From: an archaeon
Lineage (GTDB): Archaea; Thermoproteota; Nitrososphaeria; Nitrososphaerales; UBA183
NCBI GenBank assembly: GCA_021828185.1
Contig: JAKASI010000001.1
Location: 434,001 to 498,000 of the forward strand
Reading direction: 5' to 3'
Length of the DNA: 64,000 nucleotides
Below, in pieces: positions 34,995 through 43,056 of the stretch. Position 1 is the stretch's first letter, and each line of letters opens with the position of its first letter. Below the pieces are notes generated by a model. The model ran no database searches and had not been told where the DNA came from. It saw only the letters and a list, made by a program, of their open reading frames with translations. The position numbers were made by a program, and so were the translations under genes.

Positions 34995-35623
34995 GGCCAG
35001 CCCTTCCTGGACACGAACTTCGTCGTCAGGCTCCCTGTCTTGTTCAGGCTTGCCAGGTTCAGCACCAAGGCGGTCATCGACTCAACGACCCCCGCCTGCG
35101 AAAGGGGTCCGGCGTAGAGCGGCCTCAGGTTCGGTACGCTCTTGACCACCCCGGCGGTCTCTTCGTAGGCTTCCTTCGAGTCTGCAGCCACCAGGACGTC
35201 GACGGGGGCAGCTTCCCCCCCTCGGAGGAACCCCGCGGGGATGTTGTTGAAAGCGGTTGAGACCCTGCTCCTGGGCAGGGCTTTGGCCAGCTCCTCCGCG
35301 GCCGACCCCTCTTCTCTCCCGGGGTAGGCCAGGCCTCCTTCGAACCGGAGGGGGTTCACTGCCGATATCACCAGCTTGCCTGCAAGAGCCTTGGCCAGCG
35401 GAGCGAGCGTTCCCAACGCAGACGCCGGGACCGCCACTACAACCGCGTCCGCCTCCTTCGACGCGCCCTCATAGTCTGTTCCTGTGGCGCCGCGAATCTT
35501 CTTCGCCGCTTCCCTCGCCCTGGCCGGGTCCCTCGACCCGATGATCACTTCGTTGGCGCCCGCGAGCTTCCCGGCGAGCGCCATCCCCATCTTCCCCGTT
35601 CCGCCAAGTACTGCTATCTTCAT
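34991..35623 (-). CDS. npdG: NpdG-type F420:NADP oxidoreductase
   Basis: 210 residues from ATG 35623, one base overlapping the upstream stop. The Rossmann motif AVLGGTGKMGMALAGKLAG and IGSRDPARAREAAKKIRG are family hallmarks, as are VVVAVPASAL and VSTAFNNIPA. It moves hydride between F420H2 and NADP+, linking coenzyme F420 to biosynthesis. Longer frames upstream lie inside the XPF gene. Confidence 0.9.
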   Translation of the reverse strand: MKIAVLGGTGKMGMALAGKLAGANEVIIGSRDPARAREAAKKIRGATGTDYEGASKEADAVVVAVPASALGTLAPLAKALAGKLVISAVNPLRFEGGLAYPGREEGSAAEELAKALPRSRVSTAFNNIPAGFLRGGEAAPVDVLVAADSKEAYEETAGVVKSVPNLRPLYAGPLSQAGVVESMTALVLNLASLNKTGSLTTKFVSRKGWP

Positions 35624-36309
35624 CAGGCCTCGAGCCTCTCCTGCTTCCCCGTTTCCTGTCTCTTTGTGAACGTTGCGTCCAGCGTCTCCTTGATCTTCTC
35701 CGCCTTCTTCCACCCGATCCCCGCGGTCATCGCCAGTTCGCCGGCCGTCAGGCCCATGACCTTCCTCGGCGTACCGTACTTGGAGAGCAGCCTCTCGGCG
35801 ATCTTCCTGCCAACCCCGGGAAGCGAAGAGACGAGGTAGAGCTGCTGCTGGTGGACGCTCTTCGATTTGGGCGGGACCTCGGCCGGCATCCTGGCCAGGG
35901 GGCTGGCCCTGGCGTGGGCGAGGAGCTCCGCTATCGCCATCGCCGTCTCCCTTGGGTTCGCGGTATAGAGCACCCTCAGACCGTAGGCCAGAGAGACGTT
36001 CGCTATCGCCCCGTAGAAGGACTTCAGGTTCTTCGTAAGGCTCTCCACTTCCTTCGAGTCCCCTTCCACCAGCAGGAACGGCTTCGCGTAGGCGGCCGAC
36101 AGCTTGGACGCCTGGTAGAAGAGCCGCGAGTCGTAGATGGACGACACCAGGTCCCTCACGGACTTTCGCTCGATGGCGAGCTCAGGGTTGAGGACGTAGT
36201 CCGCCACCGGGAGGGTGCTGAAGTAGACCCTCACGTTCAGTTTCGAAAGCTCATCGGGGACTCCGCTCGCCTTCTCCCGCTCGTCGGCGACCACCCTCGT
36301 GGGTATCAC
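35623..36309 (-). CDS. XPF/ERCC4-type structure-specific nuclease (no helicase domain)
   Basis: 228 residues. Nuclease domain with VVADEREK and the catalytic IERKSVRDL, then tandem helix-hairpin-helix motifs (SSLPGVGRKIAERLL; MTAGIGWKKAEKIKE). This short form is that of crenarchaeal and thaumarchaeal XPF, which cuts branched DNA with PCNA. Its start overlaps the ecfT end and its stop overlaps npdG, so it is embedded in a mostly metabolic operon. Confidence 0.94.
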   Translation of the reverse strand: MIPTRVVADEREKASGVPDELSKLNVRVYFSTLPVADYVLNPELAIERKSVRDLVSSIYDSRLFYQASKLSAAYAKPFLLVEGDSKEVESLTKNLKSFYGAIANVSLAYGLRVLYTANPRETAMAIAELLAHARASPLARMPAEVPPKSKSVHQQQLYLVSSLPGVGRKIAERLLSKYGTPRKVMGLTAGELAMTAGIGWKKAEKIKETLDATFTKRQETGKQERLEA

Positions 36310-37052
36310 GGGAGCTGAAGCGGGAGGACGTAATAAAAGGAGTAGGCGACCAGCGCGAAGACGACGACGGCCGCAAGGGCGACGACCCTGTCCACCGTGG
36401 TCGACCTGTATTCGACGAGGGACGTGGGTCTCGGCACGGCCCCGTACGCCCGGGACTCCATCGCCTCGGCCAGCTCCCCGCTCCTCACGACCGAGTTGAC
36501 TACGAGGGGGATCAGGATGGGGATCATGTTCCTCACCCTCCTGAAGATGTTCCCTTTCTCCAGCTCCAGCCCTCTGGACTTCTGGGCGTCCATTATCTGC
36601 ATGGTGTCCAGTAGCATGACCGGGATGAACCTGACCGCGGTCACAAAGGCGAACACGACGTCCCTCGGGAGCCTGAACGTCTTCATCACTTGCTCGAGCT
36701 CGTCGGGGGATGTGGTTATGAAGAAGAGGCTGGTCGACACCACGATGGCGACGAACCTCAGGGCGTAGAGCACCGACGTCCCCAAGTCCCTTGTTACTAC
36801 GAAGTTGATTACGAAGATGAACGTCGAGAAGAGGGCGGTGAGGGTCATGGTCCGGACCACCCTCCGCAGGACCGTGGCCACTCCGGAGACGATGACCATG
36901 AACGCCAGGACGAACGCAAGCTCGTAGAGGGACCTCACGAGGAGGGTGGTGACGAACATCAGGACCGAGATGAGGAGCTTGACCCGCGGGTCCAGCCTAT
37001 GGTAGGCTGACGTTCCGCGCCTGAAGACGAACCCTCCGGTCAGCCACATCAT
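36306..37052 (-). CDS. ecfT: ECF transporter transmembrane component EcfT
   Basis: 248 residues from ATG 37052 (ATGA overlap with the upstream ATPase gene); the longer frame is a shadow. Five to six helices; the coupling helices carry the EcfT ARG/ARS-type motifs, seen here as AQKSRGLEL and MESRAYGAV, that lock into the ATPases. Connects the paired EcfA proteins to the S component. Confidence 0.9.
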   Translation of the reverse strand: MMWLTGGFVFRRGTSAYHRLDPRVKLLISVLMFVTTLLVRSLYELAFVLAFMVIVSGVATVLRRVVRTMTLTALFSTFIFVINFVVTRDLGTSVLYALRFVAIVVSTSLFFITTSPDELEQVMKTFRLPRDVVFAFVTAVRFIPVMLLDTMQIMDAQKSRGLELEKGNIFRRVRNMIPILIPLVVNSVVRSGELAEAMESRAYGAVPRPTSLVEYRSTTVDRVVALAAVVVFALVAYSFYYVLPLQLP

Positions 37053-37858
37053 TCCCTGCTTCCCTCCAACCAGCGCCTCGCCTCGAGCGGGTCCACAAAC
37101 GGCTCCGGAGGCCTCTTCGAAAGGGCCCGATAGAGCGCCACAAGCTGAGGCTGGACGACCCTCGCCGAATCCAGCAGGGCCTCGTCCTGCATGAGCCGGG
37201 GGGCGGGGCCGTCCCCCACGACCCTCCCCGACTTCATGACCACGACCCTTGGCTGCATCGGCCAGAGAAACTCGATGTCGTGGGAGACCACCACGACGGT
37301 CTTTCCGGTCGAGCTCAGCATCCTGATAGTCTGGGCGAGCTTCTCCTTCTGGATGGAGTCCTGCCCTACCGTGGGCTCGTCGAGAATCACCACCTGGGGG
37401 TCCCAGGCCAGTATGCACGCCAGTGACAGCCTCTTCTTCTCCCCCCCGCTCAGGACCAGGGGGGACGACTTCCTGTATTCCTCCAGGCCGAAGAGCTCCA
37501 GCCCCCACCTGACCCTCTCTTCCACCAGCCCTGGCGGGAACCCGAAGTTGCGGAGAGCGAAGGACATCTCCTCCTCAACGCTCTCCGAGAAGAGCTGGTG
37601 GTCTGGGTTCTGGAACGCGACGCCGACCTTGCGGGATATCCGGGCTGTGGAGACCGAGGTGGTGCTCTCCCCGTCCACGAGGACCCTCCCGGTGGCGGGC
37701 TTCAGCAGCCCCGTGATGTGCTTCACGAGGGTGGTCTTCCCCGCGCCGTTCTCCCCTACAATGGCCACCGTCTCGCCCGCGTCTATCTTCAGGCTGACTC
37801 CGTCCAGGGCCTTGACCCCGTTCTGATGGACGAAGGTGACGTCCTGGAGCTCGATCAC
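37049..37858 (-). CDS. ecfA2: ECF transporter ATP-binding protein EcfA
   Basis: 269 residues. Walker A GENGAGKTTL, Q-loop FQNPDHQLF, signature LSGGEKKRLS, Walker B VVILDEPTVG and the H-loop VVSHD are complete. The FQNPDHQ form is typical of ECF ATPases. Overlaps the neighbouring ATPase and EcfT genes by four bases, so the three are translationally coupled. Confidence 0.95.
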   Translation of the reverse strand: MIELQDVTFVHQNGVKALDGVSLKIDAGETVAIVGENGAGKTTLVKHITGLLKPATGRVLVDGESTTSVSTARISRKVGVAFQNPDHQLFSESVEEEMSFALRNFGFPPGLVEERVRWGLELFGLEEYRKSSPLVLSGGEKKRLSLACILAWDPQVVILDEPTVGQDSIQKEKLAQTIRMLSSTGKTVVVVSHDIEFLWPMQPRVVVMKSGRVVGDGPAPRLMQDEALLDSARVVQPQLVALYRALSKRPPEPFVDPLEARRWLEGSRE

Positions 37859-38700
37859 CTGGGTCCCTCCGCCAGCGCGGCTGCGAGGTCCCCGGGCGCC
37901 ATCAGCTCCTTCGCCGCCACCAGTCCGTCCCTCGCCAGCATCTTCTGGACCCGTGTGATCGCCGGCACCGAGACCCCGTACCCCTCCGACTCGTCCGCGA
38001 AGAGGATGTCTCTAGGGGTCCCCTCCATCACCTTCCTCCCCTCGTTCATCACCACCAGCCTGTCTGCCACCTTCACGAGCAGGTCCAGCCGGTGCTCGAC
38101 CACGACGAAGGTGGTCCCCAGCTCCTGCCTGAGCCTGGCGACCAGGGCCACGAGCTCTGCCGCTGTCTTCGGGTCGAGGAGCGAGGTCGGCTCGTCGAGG
38201 ATCACAAGCTTGGGCCTCATTGCCAGGACCCCCGCCAGCGCCACCCGCTGCTTCTGCCCGTCGGAGAGCTCGTGCGGCGCACGCTGCGCCAGGTCCCCGA
38301 TGTCCAGCAGGCGCAGGGCCTCGTCGACCCTGGCCCGCATCTCGCCCCTCGGGACCCCGAGGTTCTCGAGGCCGAAGGCGACGTCCCTCTCAACGGTGAA
38401 CATGAATATCTGGTTCTCGGGGTTCTGGAACAGGAACCCCACCTTCTGAGCGAGGTCCCTCATGCCCGAGTCCTTGACGACCGTCCCCCCGACTTTCACC
38501 TCTCCCGAGTACTCTCCGCTGTACATGTGAGGGATCAGCCCGTTGACCGCCCTCAGGAGGGTGGATTTGCCGCACCCGGAGGGTCCCGCCAGGACAGCGA
38601 TCTCGCCCTGGGGGACGACCAGGTCGAAGTCTGCGACAGCCTTCTTCGCGGAGTCTGGATATCGAAAGTTGAGCCGTCTGATTTCCAATATGTCTGCCAA
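37855..38700 (-). CDS. ecfA1: ECF transporter ATP-binding protein EcfA (second copy)
   Basis: 281 residues from TTG 38700. Walker A GPSGCGKSTLL, Q-loop FQNPENQIF, signature LSDGQKQRVALAG, Walker B LVILDEPTSLLD and H-loop VVEHRLD. It pairs with the next ATPase to drive uptake. C-terminal tail of about 50 residues is Ala-rich. Lies 42 bp after the S-component gene. Confidence 0.95.
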   Translation of the reverse strand: MADILEIRRLNFRYPDSAKKAVADFDLVVPQGEIAVLAGPSGCGKSTLLRAVNGLIPHMYSGEYSGEVKVGGTVVKDSGMRDLAQKVGFLFQNPENQIFMFTVERDVAFGLENLGVPRGEMRARVDEALRLLDIGDLAQRAPHELSDGQKQRVALAGVLAMRPKLVILDEPTSLLDPKTAAELVALVARLRQELGTTFVVVEHRLDLLVKVADRLVVMNEGRKVMEGTPRDILFADESEGYGVSVPAITRVQKMLARDGLVAAKELMAPGDLAAALAEGPR

Positions 38701-38742
38701 GATGCTCGCCTGAGCGCCTCTGACCGGCTCAGGGTCCTGGGG

Positions 38743-39453
38743 TCATCGGAGCGGCTCCGAAGGAGGACCGCTCCCCCGCAGCACAGTCGCGAACCACGGG
38801 ATCCGCCCTCCTACCTTGATCTGCGCCACCAGGGGGACCCTCAGCACGGCGTAGGATACCGCCATCACCAGGGCCAACTGGAGCACGTTGAAGATGGCGG
38901 TGAAGATCAGGACCGGGACGAGGAAGTTCCCAGCCGTCACCCCCACCCCGACGAGCGAAAAGGAGGGCTGGAGCACGTACTTGACCAACCCCTGGATGGT
39001 GGCCGGCGAATAGTAGAACTCCAGGAGGTAGAAGTTCGGCACGGTGAGAACTACCCCCCTGAACACTGCGGCGGCCAGCGCGCCCGAACCGACGAGCCTC
39101 GGAAGCGCCGGCGTTCCGACCTTCGACGCCAGTTTGGCCCCGGCCCACAGCCCCAGCACTGTGGCAAGTAGCGCGAAGAGTTTCAGGAACGGGCCGACAG
39201 GAATCTGCTGTCCGAATGCCATCAGCCCCCCAAACTCGGCGAAGGACGCGACGATTGCCGGGAGGGGGCCGAAGATGAAGAACGCCAACACGATGGCGAC
39301 TTCGCCGAAGTCGAACTGCAGGTAGGGGATTATCGGAAAGTTCAGGCCCAGCCCCTGCGAGAATGCGCCGAAGATCAGGGCGATCGCGCTGAATACCGCG
39401 ATGCCGGCGACCGAGACCGTGTCGAGCCGCCCCCACCCAGGAGTCCGATTCAC
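38743..39453 (-). CDS. ribU: Riboflavin ECF S component (RibU-like)
   Basis: 236 residues with six hydrophobic helices; the loop PIIPYLQFDFGEVAIVLAF matches the conserved substrate-loop region of RibU. It leads the ECF operon and is divergent from an HTH-riboflavin kinase, which strongly favours riboflavin as substrate. GTG start at 39453. The operator-like repeats at 39489-39510 lie between the two genes. Confidence 0.82.
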   Translation of the reverse strand: MNRTPGWGRLDTVSVAGIAVFSAIALIFGAFSQGLGLNFPIIPYLQFDFGEVAIVLAFFIFGPLPAIVASFAEFGGLMAFGQQIPVGPFLKLFALLATVLGLWAGAKLASKVGTPALPRLVGSGALAAAVFRGVVLTVPNFYLLEFYYSPATIQGLVKYVLQPSFSLVGVGVTAGNFLVPVLIFTAIFNVLQLALVMAVSYAVLRVPLVAQIKVGGRIPWFATVLRGSGPPSEPLR

Positions 39454-39510
39454 GGTGGCACCACCTGTGGTATCTTTATAATGCTTCAGTAGCTACCAGT
39501 CTACTTGTAG
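39454..39510. promoter_or_regulatory. Divergent ribU / rbkR promoter with inverted repeats
   Basis: The 57-bp gap holds TTTATAAT (39475-39482), a good TATA box placed about 29-36 bp before the kinase ATG. Between it and the ATG lie a perfect palindrome GTAGCTAC (39489-39496) and CTAC-TT-GTAG (39501-39510), repeating the same half-sites. A factor bound there would block initiation. Known biology: RbkR-type proteins repress riboflavin genes in archaea. Confidence 0.65.
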
Positions 39511-40224
39511 ATGGTGAAACGCGGGCGGAAGGCGAACGCCGAGAGGCTGACGACGCTGCTGCACCTGGTCAGGCTCGGGGCTGTCCGTTCCTTCACGAAA
39601 GTGTCCACTGCCAGGCTGGCTGACTCCATCGAACTGAGTCAGCAGGCGGCTTCGCTCAGGCTGACGGACCTCGAGGGTGCAAGGCTGATAGAGAGGGCAC
39701 GTTCGGGCCGCGGCCTCGCGGTCCGGCTGACCGATGGCGGCCTGGATATGGTCGCGGCGTTCCTGGCTGACGCCAACTCCAACCTCGAAAAGGGGATGAA
39801 CGAGCTGACGTTCAGGGGGACCGTCTTCTCCGGTTCGGGCGAGGGCCGGTACTTTGTCTCTCTGAAGGGGTACGCCTCGGGGCTCTCAAGAGCGCTCGGG
39901 TTCGAACCTTTCCCCGGGACCCTGAACCTGCGGCTCACGAGCGAGGCCATGGTCGAGCAGCGCCGCCGCCTCGACCTGATGAAAGGAATCGAGATCCCTG
40001 GCTTCACCGACGGGGAGATGGCCTTCGGCCCTGTCAGGTGCTTCAGGGCAGTCGTCGCCGGGAAGAAGCCCGGGGGGGTCATCGCCATCGAAAGGACCAG
40101 CTATGACAGCTCGGTCCTGGAGGTGGTGTCTCCGCTGAACCTGCGGAGGTCGCTGGGGCTGAAGGACGGCGAAGAGTGCTCGGTCACTGCCCACGTCGGG
40201 GAGGGGTGGGCACGTCGACGGTGA
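39511..40224 (+). CDS. rbkR: RbkR-type fused HTH regulator / CTP-dependent riboflavin kinase
   Basis: 237 residues. Residues about 8-85 are a winged helix (LADSIELSQQAASLRLTDLE is the recognition region); residues about 95-237 are an archaeal riboflavin kinase with FRGTVFSGSGEGRYFVSL, PGTLNLRL and a terminal LRRSLGLKDGEECSVT. The kinase makes FMN using CTP; the fused HTH senses flavin status. Divergent from ribU. Overlaps 41 bp tail-to-tail with the second kinase. Confidence 0.9.
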   Translation: MVKRGRKANAERLTTLLHLVRLGAVRSFTKVSTARLADSIELSQQAASLRLTDLEGARLIERARSGRGLAVRLTDGGLDMVAAFLADANSNLEKGMNELTFRGTVFSGSGEGRYFVSLKGYASGLSRALGFEPFPGTLNLRLTSEAMVEQRRRLDLMKGIEIPGFTDGEMAFGPVRCFRAVVAGKKPGGVIAIERTSYDSSVLEVVSPLNLRRSLGLKDGEECSVTAHVGEGWARRR

Positions 40225-40606
40225 ACGAAACGAGGTCCCCGTCCCGAAGCCCGAGCTTACCTCTGAGGTATGTCGGCGCGATCAGCTCGGCGACCGTCTC
40301 GTTGTAGTAGGTGACGTCGATGAAGAGCAGCGTAACCCTTTCCCCCTTCAGCTCCCCGTCGAAGCACCTGAGGGCGCTGAACGATTCGCCGCCGAGGGCG
40401 AACCCCTCGACTTTCCTTCCGTCAACCGACCGCATGTCTTTGAGCTTCTGGATCACCGACCTGTCTTCCAGCTTGATGTTGAGTGTCCCGGCGTAGGGGG
40501 CGTACCCGAGCGACTCCTTGAACCTCCTCTGGTACTCCGGGTGCCCCACGTAGTATCTCCCCTTCCCCATCCCGCTGAACACCCTCCCTGAGACCTGGAG
40601 CTTCAT
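40184..40606 (-). CDS. ribK: Stand-alone archaeal riboflavin kinase (second copy)
   Basis: 140 residues from ATG 40606; the longer frame is a shadow of the divergent Nudix gene. Motifs GRVFSGMGKGRYYVG, YAGTLNIKL and YLRGKLGLRDGDLVSFTV match CTP-dependent riboflavin kinase and align with the kinase half of the neighbouring RbkR-like protein. No HTH. Two kinases in adjacent genes suggest division between enzyme and regulator. Confidence 0.9.
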   Translation of the reverse strand: MKLQVSGRVFSGMGKGRYYVGHPEYQRRFKESLGYAPYAGTLNIKLEDRSVIQKLKDMRSVDGRKVEGFALGGESFSALRCFDGELKGERVTLLFIDVTYYNETVAELIAPTYLRGKLGLRDGDLVSFTVDVPTPPRRGQ

Positions 40607-40665
40607 CTGCCCCGGCCGCCCCCGACGTCCATAAAAAGGGGCGATTCCTCTGCGGACATCGCAGG

Positions 40666-41205
40666 ATGAGTTCGAAGAGCGGCCAGGAGATTCTGATCCT
40701 CGTCGACGACAACGACAACGAGATTGGAACTGACACGCGTGAAAACTGCCACTCGGGCAGAGGGAAGCGCCACAGGGCCTACACAGCCCTAATCTTCCAC
40801 GACGGCAAGCTTCTGCTCCAGCAGAGGAGCAGGAAGAAGCTGCTCTGGCCGGGGGCGTGGGACGTGTCATTCACCAGCCATGTCTATCCCGGAGAGACCT
40901 ATCAGCAGGCTGCCACCAGGAGGGCCAGGGAGGAGCTCAAAGCCATGGTCGGGAGCCTCAGGGACGTCCACTCCTTCGTCTACTTCGCTCCCCAGGGGAA
41001 CAACGCTGAAAACGAGTTCTGCAGGGTCCTGGTGGGGGACTTCGACGGGAAGATCACCCCGAACCCGGACGAGATGATGGCAGTCCGTTGGGCGAAGGTC
41101 TCGGAGGTGGCTTCCGACCTCGGGGCCCACCCCGATGCGTACACCCCCTGGTTCAAGCTGTCTTTCGAAGGGTTTCTGAAGAGCCCTGCGTCGAAGGCCT
41201 ACTAG
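40666..41205 (+). CDS. Idi-1-like Nudix protein
   Basis: 179 residues resembling type 1 isopentenyl-diphosphate isomerase: CHSGRGKRHRAYTALIF, RSRKKLLWPGAWDVSFTSHVYPGET and a Nudix box GETYQQAATRRAREELKAM, plus ENEFCRVLVG. The catalytic cysteine of Idi-1 (in CGHP) is replaced (TSHV), so isomerase activity is doubtful and a Nudix hydrolase role is possible. Overlaps the DHH gene by 4 bp tail-to-tail. Confidence 0.8.
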   Translation: MSSKSGQEILILVDDNDNEIGTDTRENCHSGRGKRHRAYTALIFHDGKLLLQQRSRKKLLWPGAWDVSFTSHVYPGETYQQAATRRAREELKAMVGSLRDVHSFVYFAPQGNNAENEFCRVLVGDFDGKITPNPDEMMAVRWAKVSEVASDLGAHPDAYTPWFKLSFEGFLKSPASKAY

Positions 41206-42203
41206 TCCAGTTCGCGGGGTTCCCCGAGGAGCTCGCCGATCCTCTTCAGCGTTGCCGCCATGGCCTCATCCTCCCCCACCCCTGTCGAAAACGACGCAGC
41301 CGTGGCGTGCCCGCCGCCGTGCCCTCCCAGCCTCTTCGACATCTCGGCTGCCACCAGGGTCCCGAGCTGGACCCCTGTCTCCTCGGCGAACCTCTGCGTC
41401 GACCTGAGGCTCACCCTCGTCTCCCCCTCGGCCTCCCCTCCGACGGCAGCCAGGTCCGCGCCGAGGTAGATGAGAGACCTCGCCACGTGCGCCTGGAACG
41501 AGCCCACCATGCTGGTCGCCACCACCTTCTCCCCGGCCCTGTAGATCTTCAGCCTCTGGGCCCCCTTCAGCTTCGCAAGCACCTCCCCGTAGTCCGGTTC
41601 GCTCCGAAGGTCCCTCCTCGCCGAGACCATGTCGGCCCCCGCGTCCATGAGCTTCACCGCCGCCCTCAGCCCCGCTGGGCTCGCAATGGCTAGGTGCGAG
41701 GAGTCGAACATAATCGCCTCCAGCAGGGCCTGGGCCGTGGTCGCGTCCAGGGGGACCCCGCGCTCCTCGAAGAGGGCGAAGACCACCTCCGCGGCCGAAG
41801 TCGCGTGCTCGTCTACTATGGGGCGGTCGTAGAAGGAAGAGTCTTTCATCGGGTGGTGGTCCACGAGGATCTTGAACCCGGAGCTGGCCTGCAGCTTCGA
41901 CTTCCACTCTTTCAGAAGCTCGTCGTCCCCGACGTCGACGGCGACGTAGAGGTCGTAGTCCCGTTCGCTCGTTTCGACCGTCGGGTGGGGGAAACGGGCG
42001 CTCAGCTTCTTGGTCAGGGTCGTCATCCCGCCCGGGGTGACCACTTCCACTTCGCACTCTGGGGCCAGGGTTCTGATGAGCTTCGAGATGGCGAAGGCCG
42101 ACAGATAGGCGTCAGGGTCGGCGTTCCTGTGGCAGACAACGGCAGCGCTGCGGAGGGAGGAAGCTTCCAGGAAGGGGAACTTCAGCGCGGTGTCAAGGGT
42201 CAA
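41202..42203 (-). CDS. DHH/DHHA1 phosphoesterase
   Basis: 333 residues. Metal-binding motifs HRNADPDA, VAVDVGDD, VDHHPMKD and the DHHA1 motif GGHGGGHATAAS place it in the DHH family of RecJ/NrnA-like nucleases and nano-RNases. Located at the 3' end of the exosome block, in line with a role in RNA or nucleotide turnover. Substrate not determined. Confidence 0.92.
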   Translation of the reverse strand: MTLDTALKFPFLEASSLRSAAVVCHRNADPDAYLSAFAISKLIRTLAPECEVEVVTPGGMTTLTKKLSARFPHPTVETSERDYDLYVAVDVGDDELLKEWKSKLQASSGFKILVDHHPMKDSSFYDRPIVDEHATSAAEVVFALFEERGVPLDATTAQALLEAIMFDSSHLAIASPAGLRAAVKLMDAGADMVSARRDLRSEPDYGEVLAKLKGAQRLKIYRAGEKVVATSMVGSFQAHVARSLIYLGADLAAVGGEAEGETRVSLRSTQRFAEETGVQLGTLVAAEMSKRLGGHGGGHATAASFSTGVGEDEAMAATLKRIGELLGEPRELD

Positions 42204-42216
42204 TGGCCGCTGTGGT

Positions 42217-42597
42217 TCATGCGTCCCCGGGGGGCTGCGCCGGCGCGGGCCTGGTCTTCACCGCGTCGTCGATTCTCGTCTGAAGGTCCTTCAGGCTCTC
42301 CCTGAACCTCGCTTCCTGCTTGGCCAGGACCATCTTCCTGGTGTTCGCGAGCTCCTTCTTCTCGCTCAGCTCCTTCACCATATCCTCCTTCTTCACCTTG
42401 ACCAGGAGGTTTCCTGCAAACTTGTAGACGGCCTCCGAGTCCGAAGCCTTCCCCAGCTCCTCCAGCGCCTTCTCCGCCTCGCCAAGCTCAAGCTCGACCT
42501 GCTGCTTCTGCGCGAGCACCGCCTGCAGGTTCTGCTGCGTCTGGTCATACCTTGCGAGTTGCTCCCTCAGCACCGGCGGAAGTTCTGGCTGACTCAA
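42217..42597 (-). CDS. pfdB: Prefoldin beta subunit
   Basis: 126 residues forming two long coiled-coil helices joined by a central turn (FAGNLLVKVKKEDMVKELSEK), the prefoldin beta architecture. Prefoldin holds nascent chains for the chaperonin. Sits in the conserved archaeal order L37Ae - small protein - pfdB - DHH. Confidence 0.9.
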   Translation of the reverse strand: MSQPELPPVLREQLARYDQTQQNLQAVLAQKQQVELELGEAEKALEELGKASDSEAVYKFAGNLLVKVKKEDMVKELSEKKELANTRKMVLAKQEARFRESLKDLQTRIDDAVKTRPAPAQPPGDA

Positions 42598-42641
42598 TTT
42601 CTGCCCGTGCGACTTCGGACTCTACTTAAAGCCTTTCAGCA

Positions 42642-42818
42642 TCATTCGGCCGCCCTAATCTTCTCGAGGAGGGCCCTGGCCTTCTCGGCCACCTCCGCAG
42701 GCTGCTCTGCTTCTATCCTCACTTCGCACACCCCTCCCCGCGTGACCGCCGAAGGGACAGCCTCCCTGATTCGCGCCAGCTCCTCCCTGCTTGCCCTGAA
42801 GGTTAGCTTCAGCGACAC
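42642..42818 (-). CDS. Small Pcc1- or DUF3194-like protein in the exosome operon
   Basis: GTG 42818 gives 58 residues (SLKLTFRASREELARIREAV...EKARALLEKIRAAE) with a beta-alpha-beta-alpha pattern; the frame is open to ATG 42887, which would overlap L37Ae by 56 bp. Position between L37Ae and pfdB is where many archaea carry the KEOPS subunit Pcc1 or a DUF3194 protein. Too short for a firm choice. Confidence 0.6.
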   Translation of the reverse strand: MSLKLTFRASREELARIREAVPSAVTRGGVCEVRIEAEQPAEVAEKARALLEKIRAAE

Positions 42819-42831
42819 CGACTGTATGGGC

Positions 42832-43056
42832 CTATCTGGTTTTCGCCTGGGCGAGTTCAAACGCACCGCCCGCGACGGTGTAGCCACACGACTTGCACTT
42901 CCATATCCCGGAGGCGGTCCGGCTGAGCCTCATGCCCGAGCAGGCGGGGCACTCCCTGGCCTGCTTCAGCGTCCGGAAGACCCTCGCGTACCTCTTGCGC
43001 AGGGTCCCTCCATACTTCGCCCCCAGCCCTCTCACGTTCTCCTTGGCTCGCGGCAC
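42832..43056 (-). CDS. rpl37ae: Ribosomal protein L37Ae (eL43)
   Basis: 74 residues with a zinc ribbon, CPACSGMRL...CKSCGYTVAGGA, and the N-terminal GLGAKYGGTLRKRYARV of eL43. Its ATG abuts the rrp42 stop with a one-base overlap. Standard member of the exosome operon. Confidence 0.95.
   Translation of the reverse strand: MPRAKENVRGLGAKYGGTLRKRYARVFRTLKQARECPACSGMRLSRTASGIWKCKSCGYTVAGGAFELAQAKTR

Noticed and set aside
38092..39171. 359-codon plus-strand frame
   Set aside because: Antisense to the ECF ATPase and RibU genes; high-GC shadow.
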